DNA of 39,989 nt from Deinococcus betulae (GTDB taxonomy: Bacteria; Deinococcota; Deinococci; Deinococcales; Deinococcaceae). Below the pieces are notes generated by a model, which saw only the letters and a list, made by a program, of their open reading frames with translations, made no database searches and was not told where the DNA came from. This document shows, in pieces, positions 17,272-26,456 of the stretch. A program made the translations under genes and the position numbers. The DNA lies in the NCBI RefSeq assembly GCF_020166395.1, contig NZ_JAIQXU010000037.1, forward strand, positions 1 to 39,989. The letters are read 5' to 3'. Position 1 is the first letter of the stretch. The number at the start of each line of letters is the position of its first letter.

Positions 17272-18483
17272 TCACCGGAGCTGCGCCTCAGCCATCACAT
17301 GGTCCACAGCGTCGGCCACACGGTGCATGTCCGCCTCCGAAAGGGTCGGATGCACCAGGAACATCAGGGAGGTCTCACCGAGTTCCTTCGCAGCAGGAAG
17401 ACGCTCCGCCGGACCATAGCCTGCGTCGATAAACGCCTTCTCCAAGTAAATCTCGGAGCACGAGCCGCTGTAGCACGGTACACCCAGAGCGGCCACAGTG
17501 TTCATGACGCGGTCACGATCCCAGCCCGGAGCCAGGCGTTCAGGGCTCACGAACATATAGTACTTATAATAGGCGTGTTGAATGTCTGCACCTGGCAGAG
17601 TCAACCGCAAGGCAGGATGCTTCGCGAAACGTTCGGTCAGGATGGCGGCGTGTGCCCGCCGACGTTCGGTCCAACTGGGCAGCTTCCGCAGTTGCAGGCG
17701 CCCAATTGTGGCCTGGACCTCTAGCATGCGCCAATTGGTGCCAAACGACTCGTGCAGCCACCGGAAGCCGGGCGGATGCTCGCGGTTGTATACGGCGTCG
17801 TGGCTCTTGCCGTGGTCCTTGTAGGCCCAGGCCTTCTTCCAGATCTCGCTGTCGTTCAGGGCGAGCAGGCCGCCTTCCCCGCCAGTGGTCATGATCTTGT
17901 CCTGGCAGAACGAGAACGCGCCTGCGTGGCCGATGCTGCCCACCGGGCGGCCCTTGTAAAAGGCGCCGTGGGCCTGAGCGCAGTCCTCTATGACGATAAG
18001 GCCGTGCTCGCGGGCCAACTCCATAATGGGATCCATGTCGCACGGCCAGCCGGCCAGGTGAACGGGGATGATAGCCCTGGTCTTCGGAGTGAGCGCAGCC
18101 CGGATGGTCTCAGCTGTGATGTTCTGAGAAACTGGATCTACATCGGCGATGACCGGTACGCAGCCGCGCATGACGGCCGCGCTGGCCGAAGCGATAAAGG
18201 TGCGGGCCGTAGTGATAACCTCATCGCCGGCCCCAATCCCGAAGGCGTGCAGGGCGAGTTCCAGAGCCAGCGTGCCATTGTGCAGCGCGATAGCATGATG
18301 AACCCCAAGGTACTCGGCGTACTCGCGCTCGAATTCGCGGGCTTCTGTCCCGGTCCAGTAATTGACCTTGCCGGACTGAAGGACGGCTGTCACCGCCTGC
18401 ACTTCGTCAGATTCGAAGATAGGCCAGCCGGGGAAGGTAGGAGCCGCTGTAGAAGGGGCATGCTGATTGATCGTGTTCGTCAT
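17272..18483 (-). CDS. DegT/DnrJ/EryC1/StrS aminotransferase (PglE-like)
   Basis: A 403-residue PLP enzyme that aminates a keto sugar nucleotide, probably the 4-keto product of the adjacent PglF-like dehydratase, using glutamate. Family marks are ALHNGTLALELAL, IVIEDCAQAHGAFYKGRPVGSIGHAGAFSF and the Schiff-base lysine in SFCQDKIMTTGGEGG. The start ATG 18483 is chosen because GGAG lies 7 nt upstream; another ATG at 18489 and a longer frame to 18528 exist. The stop is about 25 bp from the PglF-like start. A 118-bp gap separates it from the FemAB-like gene upstream, the largest break in this half of the operon. Confidence 0.9.
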   Translation of the reverse strand: MTNTINQHAPSTAAPTFPGWPIFESDEVQAVTAVLQSGKVNYWTGTEAREFEREYAEYLGVHHAIALHNGTLALELALHAFGIGAGDEVITTARTFIASASAAVMRGCVPVIADVDPVSQNITAETIRAALTPKTRAIIPVHLAGWPCDMDPIMELAREHGLIVIEDCAQAHGAFYKGRPVGSIGHAGAFSFCQDKIMTTGGEGGLLALNDSEIWKKAWAYKDHGKSHDAVYNREHPPGFRWLHESFGTNWRMLEVQATIGRLQLRKLPSWTERRRAHAAILTERFAKHPALRLTLPGADIQHAYYKYYMFVSPERLAPGWDRDRVMNTVAALGVPCYSGSCSEIYLEKAFIDAGYGPAERLPAAKELGETSLMFLVHPTLSEADMHRVADAVDHVMAEAQLR

Positions 18484-18601
18484 GGTCATCTCCGATGAGT
18501 AGGCTTCAGTTGCACGGAGACCGCACAATGTTCGCAGTATTCTCTAGAAGCGGACTCGACTTCTGACGAAGACTTCATTGTTGCCATGTTCAGGGGAAGA
18601 C

Positions 18602-19624
18602 TCATGATTCCGTCAGATCAGCAGTGACCAAACCTGGAGCCCGGTATGCAGGGAAGAAGTCGGGGGTCAATTCACCCAAATCGGCACGGCGAGTATCCAC
18701 CAGGCCCTGGTACACGTCGAGTTCGGCGATGAGTTGAACACCGAAATAGGGCTGTACACCATCTTTATCAAAGGCACGCTTATAACGAAAGATGCCATCA
18801 TCTGCGGCGTAGCCCCCACCCAGGACGTAGCCGGCCTTGCCTACAGTCCTCCCATACTCAATCACGGCGTACTTGAGCAAATCATTGGGCGCGTGAGCGA
18901 AAAATTCCTGGCGGGTACCGCCTAGGTATGAATAGAGGAAGCGCTCACTCTGAAGCACCAGTTCTACCGAAGCCAGTTCACCCTCAGGGCCACGTACTTC
19001 CGCAAGCATGAAGTTGCCTGGCAGGTCGCTGGCAATGGCGGAAAAGAAGTCGCCGCCAAAGTGATACCACTCCTGTGCACCACGCCGTTGCATAGTGTCC
19101 AGATACACTTCGACGAAGCCTGGCAGGTCGGAGAATTCCGGCAGCACCTGCGCGGTCAGCCCGGCCCGCTGGGCTTTATTCACATTTTTTCGGACCTTGT
19201 GATCAAAGTGCTTCCACTGCTCTTCCGGAGAACGGGTCACATCTACTACCACGTTGTCGCGCAGTTTCACCCACGCGTAACCGGGCAGGTCCAATTCGGG
19301 TGGTTGACGTTCCAGCGCGGAGCGCACAAACAGGGTCAGTACCCGCTCACGCCGCATCCACTCCAACACTGCTGGGTAGAAGCCCTCGTCTGGGTCGCCG
19401 TAGGGACCGCCATAGCCATAAGGTGAGGTGGCATCACGCCACCCAACCTCATCCTGCAGGGACCGCAACACAAGCGGGAGCAGCCCACCGCATCCGTAAA
19501 GTGCTCCTGCCTCCCCACCCTCGGCAAACAGCGCCACGTAGTCGGGATGCGCGAATGGTTCGCGTCCGGCCCTCTCCCAGGCAGCCAGCCACTCAGCACG
19601 GTCAGCGGCGGTGAGGAGTTTCAT
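18602..19624 (-). CDS. FemAB/GNAT-like acyltransferase
   Basis: A 340-residue protein of the FemAB-like GNAT superfamily (Acetyltransf_6 type). The C-terminal half contains KVRKNVNKAQRAGL, the typical basic helix, then a GNAT-like core (LAEVRGPEGELASVELVLQSERFLYSYLGGT and LLKYAVIEYGRTVGKAGYVLGGGY). In polysaccharide loci such proteins attach acyl or amino-acyl groups to sugars; the exact donor and acceptor cannot be read here. Its start overlaps the stop of the DegT-like gene by 4 bp (ATGA), so the two are coupled and may act on one amino sugar. Confidence 0.75.
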   Translation of the reverse strand: MKLLTAADRAEWLAAWERAGREPFAHPDYVALFAEGGEAGALYGCGGLLPLVLRSLQDEVGWRDATSPYGYGGPYGDPDEGFYPAVLEWMRRERVLTLFVRSALERQPPELDLPGYAWVKLRDNVVVDVTRSPEEQWKHFDHKVRKNVNKAQRAGLTAQVLPEFSDLPGFVEVYLDTMQRRGAQEWYHFGGDFFSAIASDLPGNFMLAEVRGPEGELASVELVLQSERFLYSYLGGTRQEFFAHAPNDLLKYAVIEYGRTVGKAGYVLGGGYAADDGIFRYKRAFDKDGVQPYFGVQLIAELDVYQGLVDTRRADLGELTPDFFPAYRAPGLVTADLTES

Positions 19625-20574
19625 TCCTGCGCCGCTCTCAAGGCCGATTGGAACGACTGCATCATGCCGGGAATGTGTGCCGGGTCAAGGTCCTGATGCA
19701 CCGGGAAGTTGATCACCGATTTCGAGAGCGCCATCATCTCAGCGAAGTCCTCCTGCACCGGCCCGATCAGGGTGTGGTACAGACTCACCATGCCGTAGCC
19801 GTCGGCGTTCATGGCGTGGTAGATGTGGTCGCGGTCGCCTCTGCGGATACGGACAGGCAGGGTCTGGGGCACGTCGCCCGGCGCCAGCTCGGGCCACAGC
19901 AGCCCGAACTCACGGCCACATTCGGGCAGCTCGCGCAGGGCCGCCAGCACGGCTTGGGCGTGGCGGCGCCGCGCTGCTCCAATTGCCGCCCAGTCGTAAT
20001 TCAGAATGAAGCGGGCCAGTTCGGGGGCCGTTTCGTGCTGTTCGGCGAGCAACCGGGCGTTGCGATAGGCGATCATGCCGCCCTGGGCGCCCGGCGTGGG
20101 GAACATCTTGTGCAGCGAGTACAGGTTGATGTCCCCCCGCGACCCGGCTACTCCACCAAGCTGCGCCGAGTAAAACCCGTGGGCCAGGTCCTCGACCAGC
20201 AGGGCGCCGTGACGGTCGGCCAGCTCGCGCACGGCCTCCAACTGCGGCTCGGTGCGTCCGTAGTAATGGATCAGCACCAGCACCCGGTAACCGCGTTGCA
20301 ACTCGGCTTCCAGCTTGCCCAGATCCACCGTCAGGTCGGGGTTGAGGTCGTAGAACCCGGCGCGTAGGCTCAGGCCCTGCACCGGGTCGTACACCCCACT
20401 GCCCTCACGCGACGACCAGCCGATGAAGGCGGGCAGCAGCACCCCGGCTCCCGGATCCGGCAACACGGCCGGCTGGGCCAGGAAATCCTGCATGCCCTCG
20501 CGGGCCGAGCGGTAGAACAGAGTGGGCAGACGGTGCGTCTGCGGGCTGGTGGCGGTCTTGGTGATGTGGGTCAT
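19621..20574 (-). CDS. Short DegT-like PLP aminotransferase
   Basis: About 317 residues, clearly shorter than the roughly 370-400 of typical DegT proteins. It retains the PLP aspartate region (LLVEDLAHGFYSAQ) and the Schiff-base lysine (NLYSLHKMFPTPGAQGGM). ATG 20574 is chosen: AGGAG lies 6 nt upstream and it overlaps the previous stop as ATGA; the longer frame to 20598 lacks this. The N-terminus has only a partial substrate-binding segment. It is probably a second sugar aminotransferase working with the neighbouring FemAB-like enzyme (inferred from coupling). A sugar dehydratase-like role, as in some DegT relatives, is less likely because the lysine is present. Confidence 0.8.
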   Translation of the reverse strand: MTHITKTATSPQTHRLPTLFYRSAREGMQDFLAQPAVLPDPGAGVLLPAFIGWSSREGSGVYDPVQGLSLRAGFYDLNPDLTVDLGKLEAELQRGYRVLVLIHYYGRTEPQLEAVRELADRHGALLVEDLAHGFYSAQLGGVAGSRGDINLYSLHKMFPTPGAQGGMIAYRNARLLAEQHETAPELARFILNYDWAAIGAARRRHAQAVLAALRELPECGREFGLLWPELAPGDVPQTLPVRIRRGDRDHIYHAMNADGYGMVSLYHTLIGPVQEDFAEMMALSKSVINFPVHQDLDPAHIPGMMQSFQSALRAAQE

Positions 20575-21344
20575 CGGTTCTCCTGGGGACGCTGCCACCG
20601 TAATCGTAGAGATTGATTGAACGCCTCGGCCTCAGGGTGTGGGGGAAGTGGGCTGGCGGGCGCGATCAGCAGCGCCTCCTGAAGAGCCGGAAACCCTGCG
20701 CCCACCGTAGCCAGCAGGCCATCGTCGGCAAACTCTGCCGGGCTGGGGCAACGCAAGACGCGCTCGCCCATTCGCCCCAAACGCACCTCTCGCCCGGCGA
20801 AGCGCAGATGCAGCTCACAAAAGCCGTAACGTTCGAAGGCGGCCAGAGCCTGGGGCCAGTTCAGCAACTGCACAGCTCCCGCCGCCGGGGAGGGCAGCGC
20901 GCGCCCCCACCAGGTGGTCCGCGAGGCTTCCTCAAAGCCCATCCGCCGGTACAGCGTGAGCGCTGGCAGGTTGTCCGCAAACACGTCGAGCTGCATTTCC
21001 CTGAGATGGGGAGATTGAGCCAGGTGGTCCTCTATCAGCCGCTGGGCCAGCCGCTGGCCGCGCGCCTGCGGCGAGACACAGATATACGACAGAAACCCCG
21101 TATGGGGGTCCGACTGCCGGAATTCGGCGTAGCCCAGCAGCTCGCTGTCCTGGGACTTGGCGCCCAGGTAGAGACGGTCGGGATGCAGCGCCGCTGCTTG
21201 CAGGTAAGCCGCTAAAAATGCCTCGGAACCCTGCTGGGTTGCGGTCATGTAGGGGTGAAGGCGGGGGGCGAAGCTCTCACGCACCAAGCGCTGGGCGGCG
21301 GGGGCGTCGGCGGGTTCGAGGGGTGCAATGGTGAGTTCAACCAT
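20571..21344 (-). CDS. GNAT N-acetyltransferase
   Basis: A 257-residue protein. The N-terminal 150 residues are a GNAT fold with the acetyl-CoA motif A (LSYICVSPQARGQRLAQRLI) and motif B (LDVFADNLPALTLYRRMGFEEASR). The remaining 100 residues form a second, weaker domain. In this operon it could acetylate the amino sugar made by the PglF/PglE pair, the job PglD or PseH does elsewhere; this is inference. Start and stop overlap both neighbours (8 bp with the fusion glycosyltransferase, 4 bp with the DegT-like gene). Confidence 0.82.
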   Translation of the reverse strand: MVELTIAPLEPADAPAAQRLVRESFAPRLHPYMTATQQGSEAFLAAYLQAAALHPDRLYLGAKSQDSELLGYAEFRQSDPHTGFLSYICVSPQARGQRLAQRLIEDHLAQSPHLREMQLDVFADNLPALTLYRRMGFEEASRTTWWGRALPSPAAGAVQLLNWPQALAAFERYGFCELHLRFAGREVRLGRMGERVLRCPSPAEFADDGLLATVGAGFPALQEALLIAPASPLPPHPEAEAFNQSLRLRWQRPQENR

Positions 21345-23178
21345 GGGCCAGCTTGTTCCGACGTTCGTCGTCGAGGTTCTGCATGATCGACTCGGCGTCC
21401 ACCACCACCCCGCTGCGCCCCAGCACCTTCTGCACCGTCATCCACAGGATTTTCTGGTCCAAACCAAGACTCATATTCTGTACGTACCACACGTCCATGC
21501 CCAGGCGGTCGTCCCAGGAGGCCATATTCCGGCCGTTGACCTGCGCCCAGCCGGTGATTCCTGGGCGCACGTCCAGGCGCTGGCGCTCCCGCGCAGTGAA
21601 ATAAGGAGTATAGCGCATCAGCAGAGGCCGTGGCCCCACCAGGCTCATGTCGCCCTTGAGGACATTCAGCAGCCCGGGCAGTTCATCCAGGCTGGTCGAG
21701 CGCATCCAGGCTCCAAACGGGGTCAGGCGCCGCGCGTCGGGTAGCAGCTCACCGTCCGGCCCGCGCTCGTCGGTCATGGTGCGAAATTTGTACATCCTGA
21801 AGGCGTCACCGTATCGCCCGGGGCGCACCTGCTGGAAGATCACCGGACTGCCCAAGCGCGAGCGCACCAGTGTAGCGAGGGCGAGCATGGGAAGGCCCAG
21901 AGCAGCCAGGGCCAGGGCTGAGACTGCCACATCCACCAGCCGCTTGACCGGGTTATAGGCACTCCCCCCGCGTGCCGCCGCCGCCAACAGCTCGGCAAAG
22001 CGTGCGGCGCCCACCCGCAGGGCCAGATGCTCCTCGTAGTACCGCGCGCCACGTTCACCCATGCGCCGCCTGTCCTCCGGGGAGAGCGCCATCAGCTCAC
22101 GCACCACTGCCGCCAGGGCCGCCGCGTCCTGCGGAGGGAAGGTCAGCCCGGCCCCAGCCTCCTGCACCAGCGCCGCCGCGTCGCCGCGCACGCCCATCAG
22201 CAGAGGTTTGCCTGCCCGTAGGTTGGCCTGGGTCTTGCCGGGAATCGTGATGGCAAAGAGTGGATCGTCCTTGAGGTGAATCAGCAGTGCGTCGGCCAGC
22301 GCCAGAATCTCCCCAATCTCGCTGGGCGGGCGGCGCGGCAGGAAGTCCACGTTGGTCAGTCCCCGCTCACGGGTGCTTTCCCGCAGCCGCTCTTCCTCGA
22401 CCCCGCCGCCAATCATCACGAAGCGAGCCGCCTCGTCGCGCAGCTTCTCGGCAGCGTCGAGCACGGTGTCCAGCGCCTGCGCCCAGCCCATGTTGCCCGC
22501 GAAGACCACATTGAACTTGTCCGCAAATCCTAGCTCGTGGGCACGCTCGGGGGGCGGCGGGGTGAGGTCGGTCTTGTCCTCGTTGGTCCAGTTGGGAATC
22601 ACACTGACCTTATGCTCGGGCACGCCGCGTTCGATCAGCTTCTCCCGAAATCCAGGCGACAGGACAGCGATTCGTGCGGCCCGGCGGTGGACCACGTCCA
22701 TAAAGCCGCCTACCCCGCGCAGCACCGCCGCGTTTTCCATCATCCCGGTCGCGGCCAGGGTGTCGGGCCACAGGTCCTGAATGTCGTATACGAAGGGCAC
22801 ACCCTTCAATGCATGCAGAACCATACCGGGCAACGCTGCGGTGGCCGGAGGGTGGTACACGTAGGCCACGTCCGGGCGACGCAACAGCAGGGAGCCGATG
22901 CTGGCCGAGGCCGCGTAGGACAGGTAGTTGGCGGCCCGCTTGACCCCAGAGCCGTCATGGCTGGGGTAAAGCGGCACACGCAGCACTGCCACACCGTCCA
23001 CCACCTCGCGCTGCCAGGGACGAATGCGGTAGCCGGGGTAGACCTGGCCACCGGGATAATTGGGGAACCCAGTCAGCACCTCGACTTCGTGACCCAGGCG
23101 CTGCAACTCGCGGGCAAAGAGCAGGCCCTTGAAGGTGGGTTCGGGGTCAAACCACTGGGTGATCAGGAGAATTCGCAT
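21337..23178 (-). CDS. GT4 glycosyltransferase fused to a phosphoglycosyl transferase
   Basis: A 613-residue two-domain protein. Residues 1-400 are a WbuB-like GT4 (LLITQWFDPEPTFKG, GFPNYPGGQVYPGY, NVVFAGNMGWAQALD, a late loop GKTQANLRAGKPLLMG). Residues about 408-600 are a PglC-type monotopic sugar-1-phosphate transferase: membrane re-entrant helix (KRLVDVAVSALALAALGLPML), QVRPGRYGDAFRMYKFRTM, the catalytic SLDELPGLLNVLKGDMSLVGPRP and RPGITGWAQVNGRN. Expected role: place the first sugar phosphate on undecaprenyl phosphate and add the second sugar, at the inner face of the membrane. Usually these are separate proteins. It starts 3 bp after the CapG-like stop. Confidence 0.93.
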   Translation of the reverse strand: MRILLITQWFDPEPTFKGLLFARELQRLGHEVEVLTGFPNYPGGQVYPGYRIRPWQREVVDGVAVLRVPLYPSHDGSGVKRAANYLSYAASASIGSLLLRRPDVAYVYHPPATAALPGMVLHALKGVPFVYDIQDLWPDTLAATGMMENAAVLRGVGGFMDVVHRRAARIAVLSPGFREKLIERGVPEHKVSVIPNWTNEDKTDLTPPPPERAHELGFADKFNVVFAGNMGWAQALDTVLDAAEKLRDEAARFVMIGGGVEEERLRESTRERGLTNVDFLPRRPPSEIGEILALADALLIHLKDDPLFAITIPGKTQANLRAGKPLLMGVRGDAAALVQEAGAGLTFPPQDAAALAAVVRELMALSPEDRRRMGERGARYYEEHLALRVGAARFAELLAAAARGGSAYNPVKRLVDVAVSALALAALGLPMLALATLVRSRLGSPVIFQQVRPGRYGDAFRMYKFRTMTDERGPDGELLPDARRLTPFGAWMRSTSLDELPGLLNVLKGDMSLVGPRPLLMRYTPYFTARERQRLDVRPGITGWAQVNGRNMASWDDRLGMDVWYVQNMSLGLDQKILWMTVQKVLGRSGVVVDAESIMQNLDDERRNKLAHG

Positions 23179-23181
23179 GCC

Positions 23182-24327
23182 CTAGCGCACGTCCTTGCGC
23201 CAAACCACCCGGTTCACGTAATCCGTGTACCCCAGGATGATGCGTAGCACCTTGTCTGACACATTTGGCATTGAGTAGTCGGCCACCGGACGCAGCAAAC
23301 GCGCCTCGCCACGCGGCTGGTCCTCCAGAACGCGCAGGCCCTGCATGACGCGCTCGGGCGAGAGGCCCACCATCATCACACTGGCTTCCTCCATCGCCTC
23401 GGGGCGCTCGTGCGCCTCGCGGATGTTCAGCGCCGGAAAGTTCAGGATGCTCGACTCCTCGCTGATGGTGCCGGAGTCCGACAGCACGGCGCGGGCGTGG
23501 AGTTGCAGGTGGTTGTAGTCGTGGAAGCCCAGGGGCTTCAAAAGTTCTACAAGTGGATGAAACTGCGCCCCGGTCGCGTCAATGCGCTTCTGGGTGCGCG
23601 GGTGGGTGGAGACGATCACCCGCTGGCCGTAGCGCTCGGCGACCCGGTTCAGCGACTCCACCAGCCCGGCCAGGTTGCGGTCCGAGTCGATGTTCTCCTC
23701 GCGGTGCGCACTCACCACGAAATACTCGCCCGCCGTCAGGCCCAGCCGTGCCAGTACGTCCGAGGCGTCAATCTGCGGGCGGTAGTGGGTCAGCACCTCG
23801 AACATCGGGCTGCCCGTCTTGATGATACGGTCGGGCAGCAGCCCCTCGCGCAGCAGATACTCGCGGGCGATATCGCTGTAGGTCAGGTTGATGTCGGCGG
23901 TGTGGTCCACGATCCGGCGGTTGGTCTCCTCCGGCACCCGCTGGTCGAAGCAGCGATTCCCGGCCTCCATGTGGAAGATCGGGATCTTGCGCCGCTTGGC
24001 CGGAATCGCTGACAGGCAGGAATTGGTGTCGCCCAGAATCAGCACCGCGTCGGGCTGCTCGCGCTTCAGCACCGCGTCCACCTTGATCAGGATGTGGCCG
24101 ATGGTTTCGGCGGCGGTTCCCGTGGCCGCGTTCAGGAAGTGGTCGGGCTTGCGCACACTGAGGTCGTGGAAGAAGATCTCGTTCAGCTCGTAGTCGTAGT
24201 TTTGGCCGGTGTGCACGATGACGTGTTCGGTGTATTCGTCCAGCCGGGCCATCACCCTTGATAAGCGGATGATTTCCGGGCGGGTGCCGACCACGGTCAT
24301 GACTTTCAGTTTCTTTTCGGCAATCAT
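23182..24327 (-). CDS. UDP-GlcNAc 2-epimerase family, CapG/FnlC-like
   Basis: A 381-residue non-hydrolysing 2-epimerase of the WecB superfamily. Motifs: [14 protein letters not shown] at the N-terminus, [63 protein letters not shown], and the C-terminal [21 protein letters not shown]. With the two preceding genes it matches CapE-CapF-CapG, so it should carry out the last step, C2 epimerisation to UDP-N-acetyl-L-fucosamine. The short insert [12 protein letters not shown] is typical of the FucNAc branch rather than of WecB. The start overlaps the CapF-like stop by 4 bp (ATGA). Confidence 0.92.
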   Translation of the reverse strand: MIAEKKLKVMTVVGTRPEIIRLSRVMARLDEYTEHVIVHTGQNYDYELNEIFFHDLSVRKPDHFLNAATGTAAETIGHILIKVDAVLKREQPDAVLILGDTNSCLSAIPAKRRKIPIFHMEAGNRCFDQRVPEETNRRIVDHTADINLTYSDIAREYLLREGLLPDRIIKTGSPMFEVLTHYRPQIDASDVLARLGLTAGEYFVVSAHREENIDSDRNLAGLVESLNRVAERYGQRVIVSTHPRTQKRIDATGAQFHPLVELLKPLGFHDYNHLQLHARAVLSDSGTISEESSILNFPALNIREAHERPEAMEEASVMMVGLSPERVMQGLRVLEDQPRGEARLLRPVADYSMPNVSDKVLRIILGYTDYVNRVVWRKDVR

Positions 24328-25421
24328 TGCGGCTCCACCAGCTCGGGGACCTGATCAGGGTCATTGGGGTCAAACAGCTCGTTGGTCCAGAAGAGGGTCA
24401 GCAGGGTGCTGTCACCCACGTTGGTGATGTTGTGGGTATGCAGCGTGGGAATGTCCACGTAGGAAGGCTGCTCACCCGACACCCGGTAGGTATGCACCTC
24501 GTCCCCAAAGATGTGCCGCAGTCGGATCTCAGCCTCTCCACCCGAGACCAGAAAGCGCTCGACTTTGCGTGTATGGAAGTGATTGCCCCGGGTGATGCCG
24601 GGATGAGTGGTGGACATGAACGCCTGGCCACCGCTGGGACTCTTGATCGCCTCGAACAGGCTGCCGCGCGGGTCGGTGTGCAGCGTCAGCGGGACCGGGT
24701 AGTGCGCCGGGTAAAGAAACGAGCGATACATGTTGAACAGGTCGCGCCGAAAGGGATCGCTGATGTCGGGAATGACGTGTGCGGCGTAGGCAGCCTGCAT
24801 CTCTTGCAAGGTCTCCAACAGGTCGCGTACGGTGAGCCTGTCACCCTCGACCCGCACAGTGCCGGTCTCTCCTCCCCGCACCAGCCGCCATAGCCGCCGC
24901 GAGACTTCCTGGGCGTGAATCTGTTCGGTCTCGCTGTCATTGGCGGTGGGTTCTTCACCGTGCGCGAGCTGGTGGCAGAAGGTCGCCACCACCGAGTTGT
25001 AAAAGGGCTTGCCGCCCTCCCCGAACACGCCGGGTAGGATCACGTTGGTAAAGCGGCCCCCGCTGCGTCCAGCCCAGGCTCCCAACGATTCGGCCGACCG
25101 ACGCTTAGATTGCCCGTAGGGGGTGTCACGCTCGACGTGAGTAGACGAGGAGAAGAGGACGTGGGCGCGGCTGCCCACCTCTTCCAAGGCGGTAGTCAGC
25201 CGCTCGGTCAGCGCTACGTTGGTACGGGCGACCTCCTGCTCGTCGCCCCGGTTCATCCCGGCGAGGTGAAAGATCACGTCGCAGCCGCGCAACACCTGGT
25301 TCAGGTCACCCGCGAACTCCTCGCGGTCGATGGGCAAAACTTCCACGTCGTCAAAAGCCCGCAGGTAGGCCCGCAGGTGAGTGCCCAGCATGCCGCGTGC
25401 GCCGGTGACGGCGACCTTCAC
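24324..25421 (-). CDS. CapF/FnlB-like reductase with cupin domain
   Basis: A 365-residue bifunctional protein. Residues 1-240 are a NAD(P)-binding SDR domain ([38 protein letters not shown], and SKRRSAESL in the active-site position). Residues about 250-365 form a metal cupin ([46 protein letters not shown]). This architecture is specific to CapF, which epimerises and reduces the 4-keto intermediate in UDP-L-FucNAc synthesis. It is coupled by ATGA overlaps to both neighbours. Confidence 0.93.
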   Translation of the reverse strand: MKVAVTGARGMLGTHLRAYLRAFDDVEVLPIDREEFAGDLNQVLRGCDVIFHLAGMNRGDEQEVARTNVALTERLTTALEEVGSRAHVLFSSSTHVERDTPYGQSKRRSAESLGAWAGRSGGRFTNVILPGVFGEGGKPFYNSVVATFCHQLAHGEEPTANDSETEQIHAQEVSRRLWRLVRGGETGTVRVEGDRLTVRDLLETLQEMQAAYAAHVIPDISDPFRRDLFNMYRSFLYPAHYPVPLTLHTDPRGSLFEAIKSPSGGQAFMSTTHPGITRGNHFHTRKVERFLVSGGEAEIRLRHIFGDEVHTYRVSGEQPSYVDIPTLHTHNITNVGDSTLLTLFWTNELFDPNDPDQVPELVEPQ

Positions 25422-26452
25422 CGCGCTCTCCAGGCGGCCAGCTCCTCCCGCAAGGCGGGCAGGGTCAACAGCAGTTCCTGTACCTGCTCGATGTTCAGGC
25501 GCTCGGTGTTATGCGAGTGGTAGTCCTCCAGGAAGATCTCCTCCTGGTTGCCCTCGGTGAAGTACTTGGCATAGTTCAGATCGCGCACGTCCATCCGGAC
25601 CCGCAAGTACTCGCCCATGTCCTCGCTCTGGGCAATCTCTCCGGCGGTCGCCAGCACCTCGAACAGCTTCTCAGCGTGCCGGGTCCCGATGATGTCCACC
25701 GGCACGTCGGCCTCAAATAGGTTCACCAGCGCCTGCGCCAGATCGGCCACAGTGCAGGCCGGGGCCTTACGGACGAATATATCTCCCTGCTCAGCATGCT
25801 CGAAGGCGAACAGCACCAAGTCAATGGCGCTGCGCAGCGACAGCAGAAAGCGGGTCATGTTGGGGTCAGTGACGGTCAGCGGCTTTCCGGCCTTGATCTG
25901 CTCGATAAACAGCGGGATCACCGAGCCGCGCGAGTACATCACGTTGCCGTAGCGCACGCTGGAAATCGTGGTCGCGCCCTCGACCCCGACCAGCCGGCGG
26001 GCGGCAGCAGTGGCGACCTTTTCCATCAGGCCCTTGCTCATGCCCATGGCGTTGACCGGTTGCACCGCCTTATCGGTGCTGAGGCACACCAGTGAGCCCA
26101 CCCCGTGCGCGATGGCCGACTCGACCACGTTGTGCGACCCGACCACGTTGGTCATGACCGCCTGCATGGGGAAGAATTCGCAACTGGGCACCTGCTTGAG
26201 GGCCGCCGCGTGGAAGGCCAGGTCAACGCCTTCCATAGCCTGATCCACTGAGGCACGGTCGCGAATGTCCCCGATGTAGAACTTCACCTTGGGGTTTTTC
26301 ATTCGCACGCGCATATGCTCCTGCTTCAGCTCGTCGCGGCTGAACACCCGGATTTCCTTGACATCGCTGTCCTTGATCAGTTGCAGCAATTCGTTGCCGA
26401 AAGATCCAGTGCCGCCGGTAATAAGGACGGTCTTGCCGCTCAAATTTTGCAT
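25418..26452 (-). CDS. CapE/FnlA-like UDP-GlcNAc 4,6-dehydratase/5-epimerase
   Basis: A 344-residue SDR enzyme that starts UDP-N-acetyl-L-fucosamine synthesis from UDP-GlcNAc. Motifs: VLITGGTGSFGNELL, FYIGDIRDRASVD, AFHAAALKQVPSCEF and the active-site STDKAVQPVNAMGMSKGLMEK (Met in place of Tyr, as in CapE). The start at 26452 is preferred: AGGGGG lies about 9 nt upstream and this gives the usual N-terminus; an extension to 26473 is possible. It follows the preceding glycosyltransferase stop by 4 bp. The base composition changes here: genes upstream are much richer in A and T. Confidence 0.93.
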   Translation of the reverse strand: MQNLSGKTVLITGGTGSFGNELLQLIKDSDVKEIRVFSRDELKQEHMRVRMKNPKVKFYIGDIRDRASVDQAMEGVDLAFHAAALKQVPSCEFFPMQAVMTNVVGSHNVVESAIAHGVGSLVCLSTDKAVQPVNAMGMSKGLMEKVATAAARRLVGVEGATTISSVRYGNVMYSRGSVIPLFIEQIKAGKPLTVTDPNMTRFLLSLRSAIDLVLFAFEHAEQGDIFVRKAPACTVADLAQALVNLFEADVPVDIIGTRHAEKLFEVLATAGEIAQSEDMGEYLRVRMDVRDLNYAKYFTEGNQEEIFLEDYHSHNTERLNIEQVQELLLTLPALREELAAWRAR

Positions 26453-26456
26453 CGTG

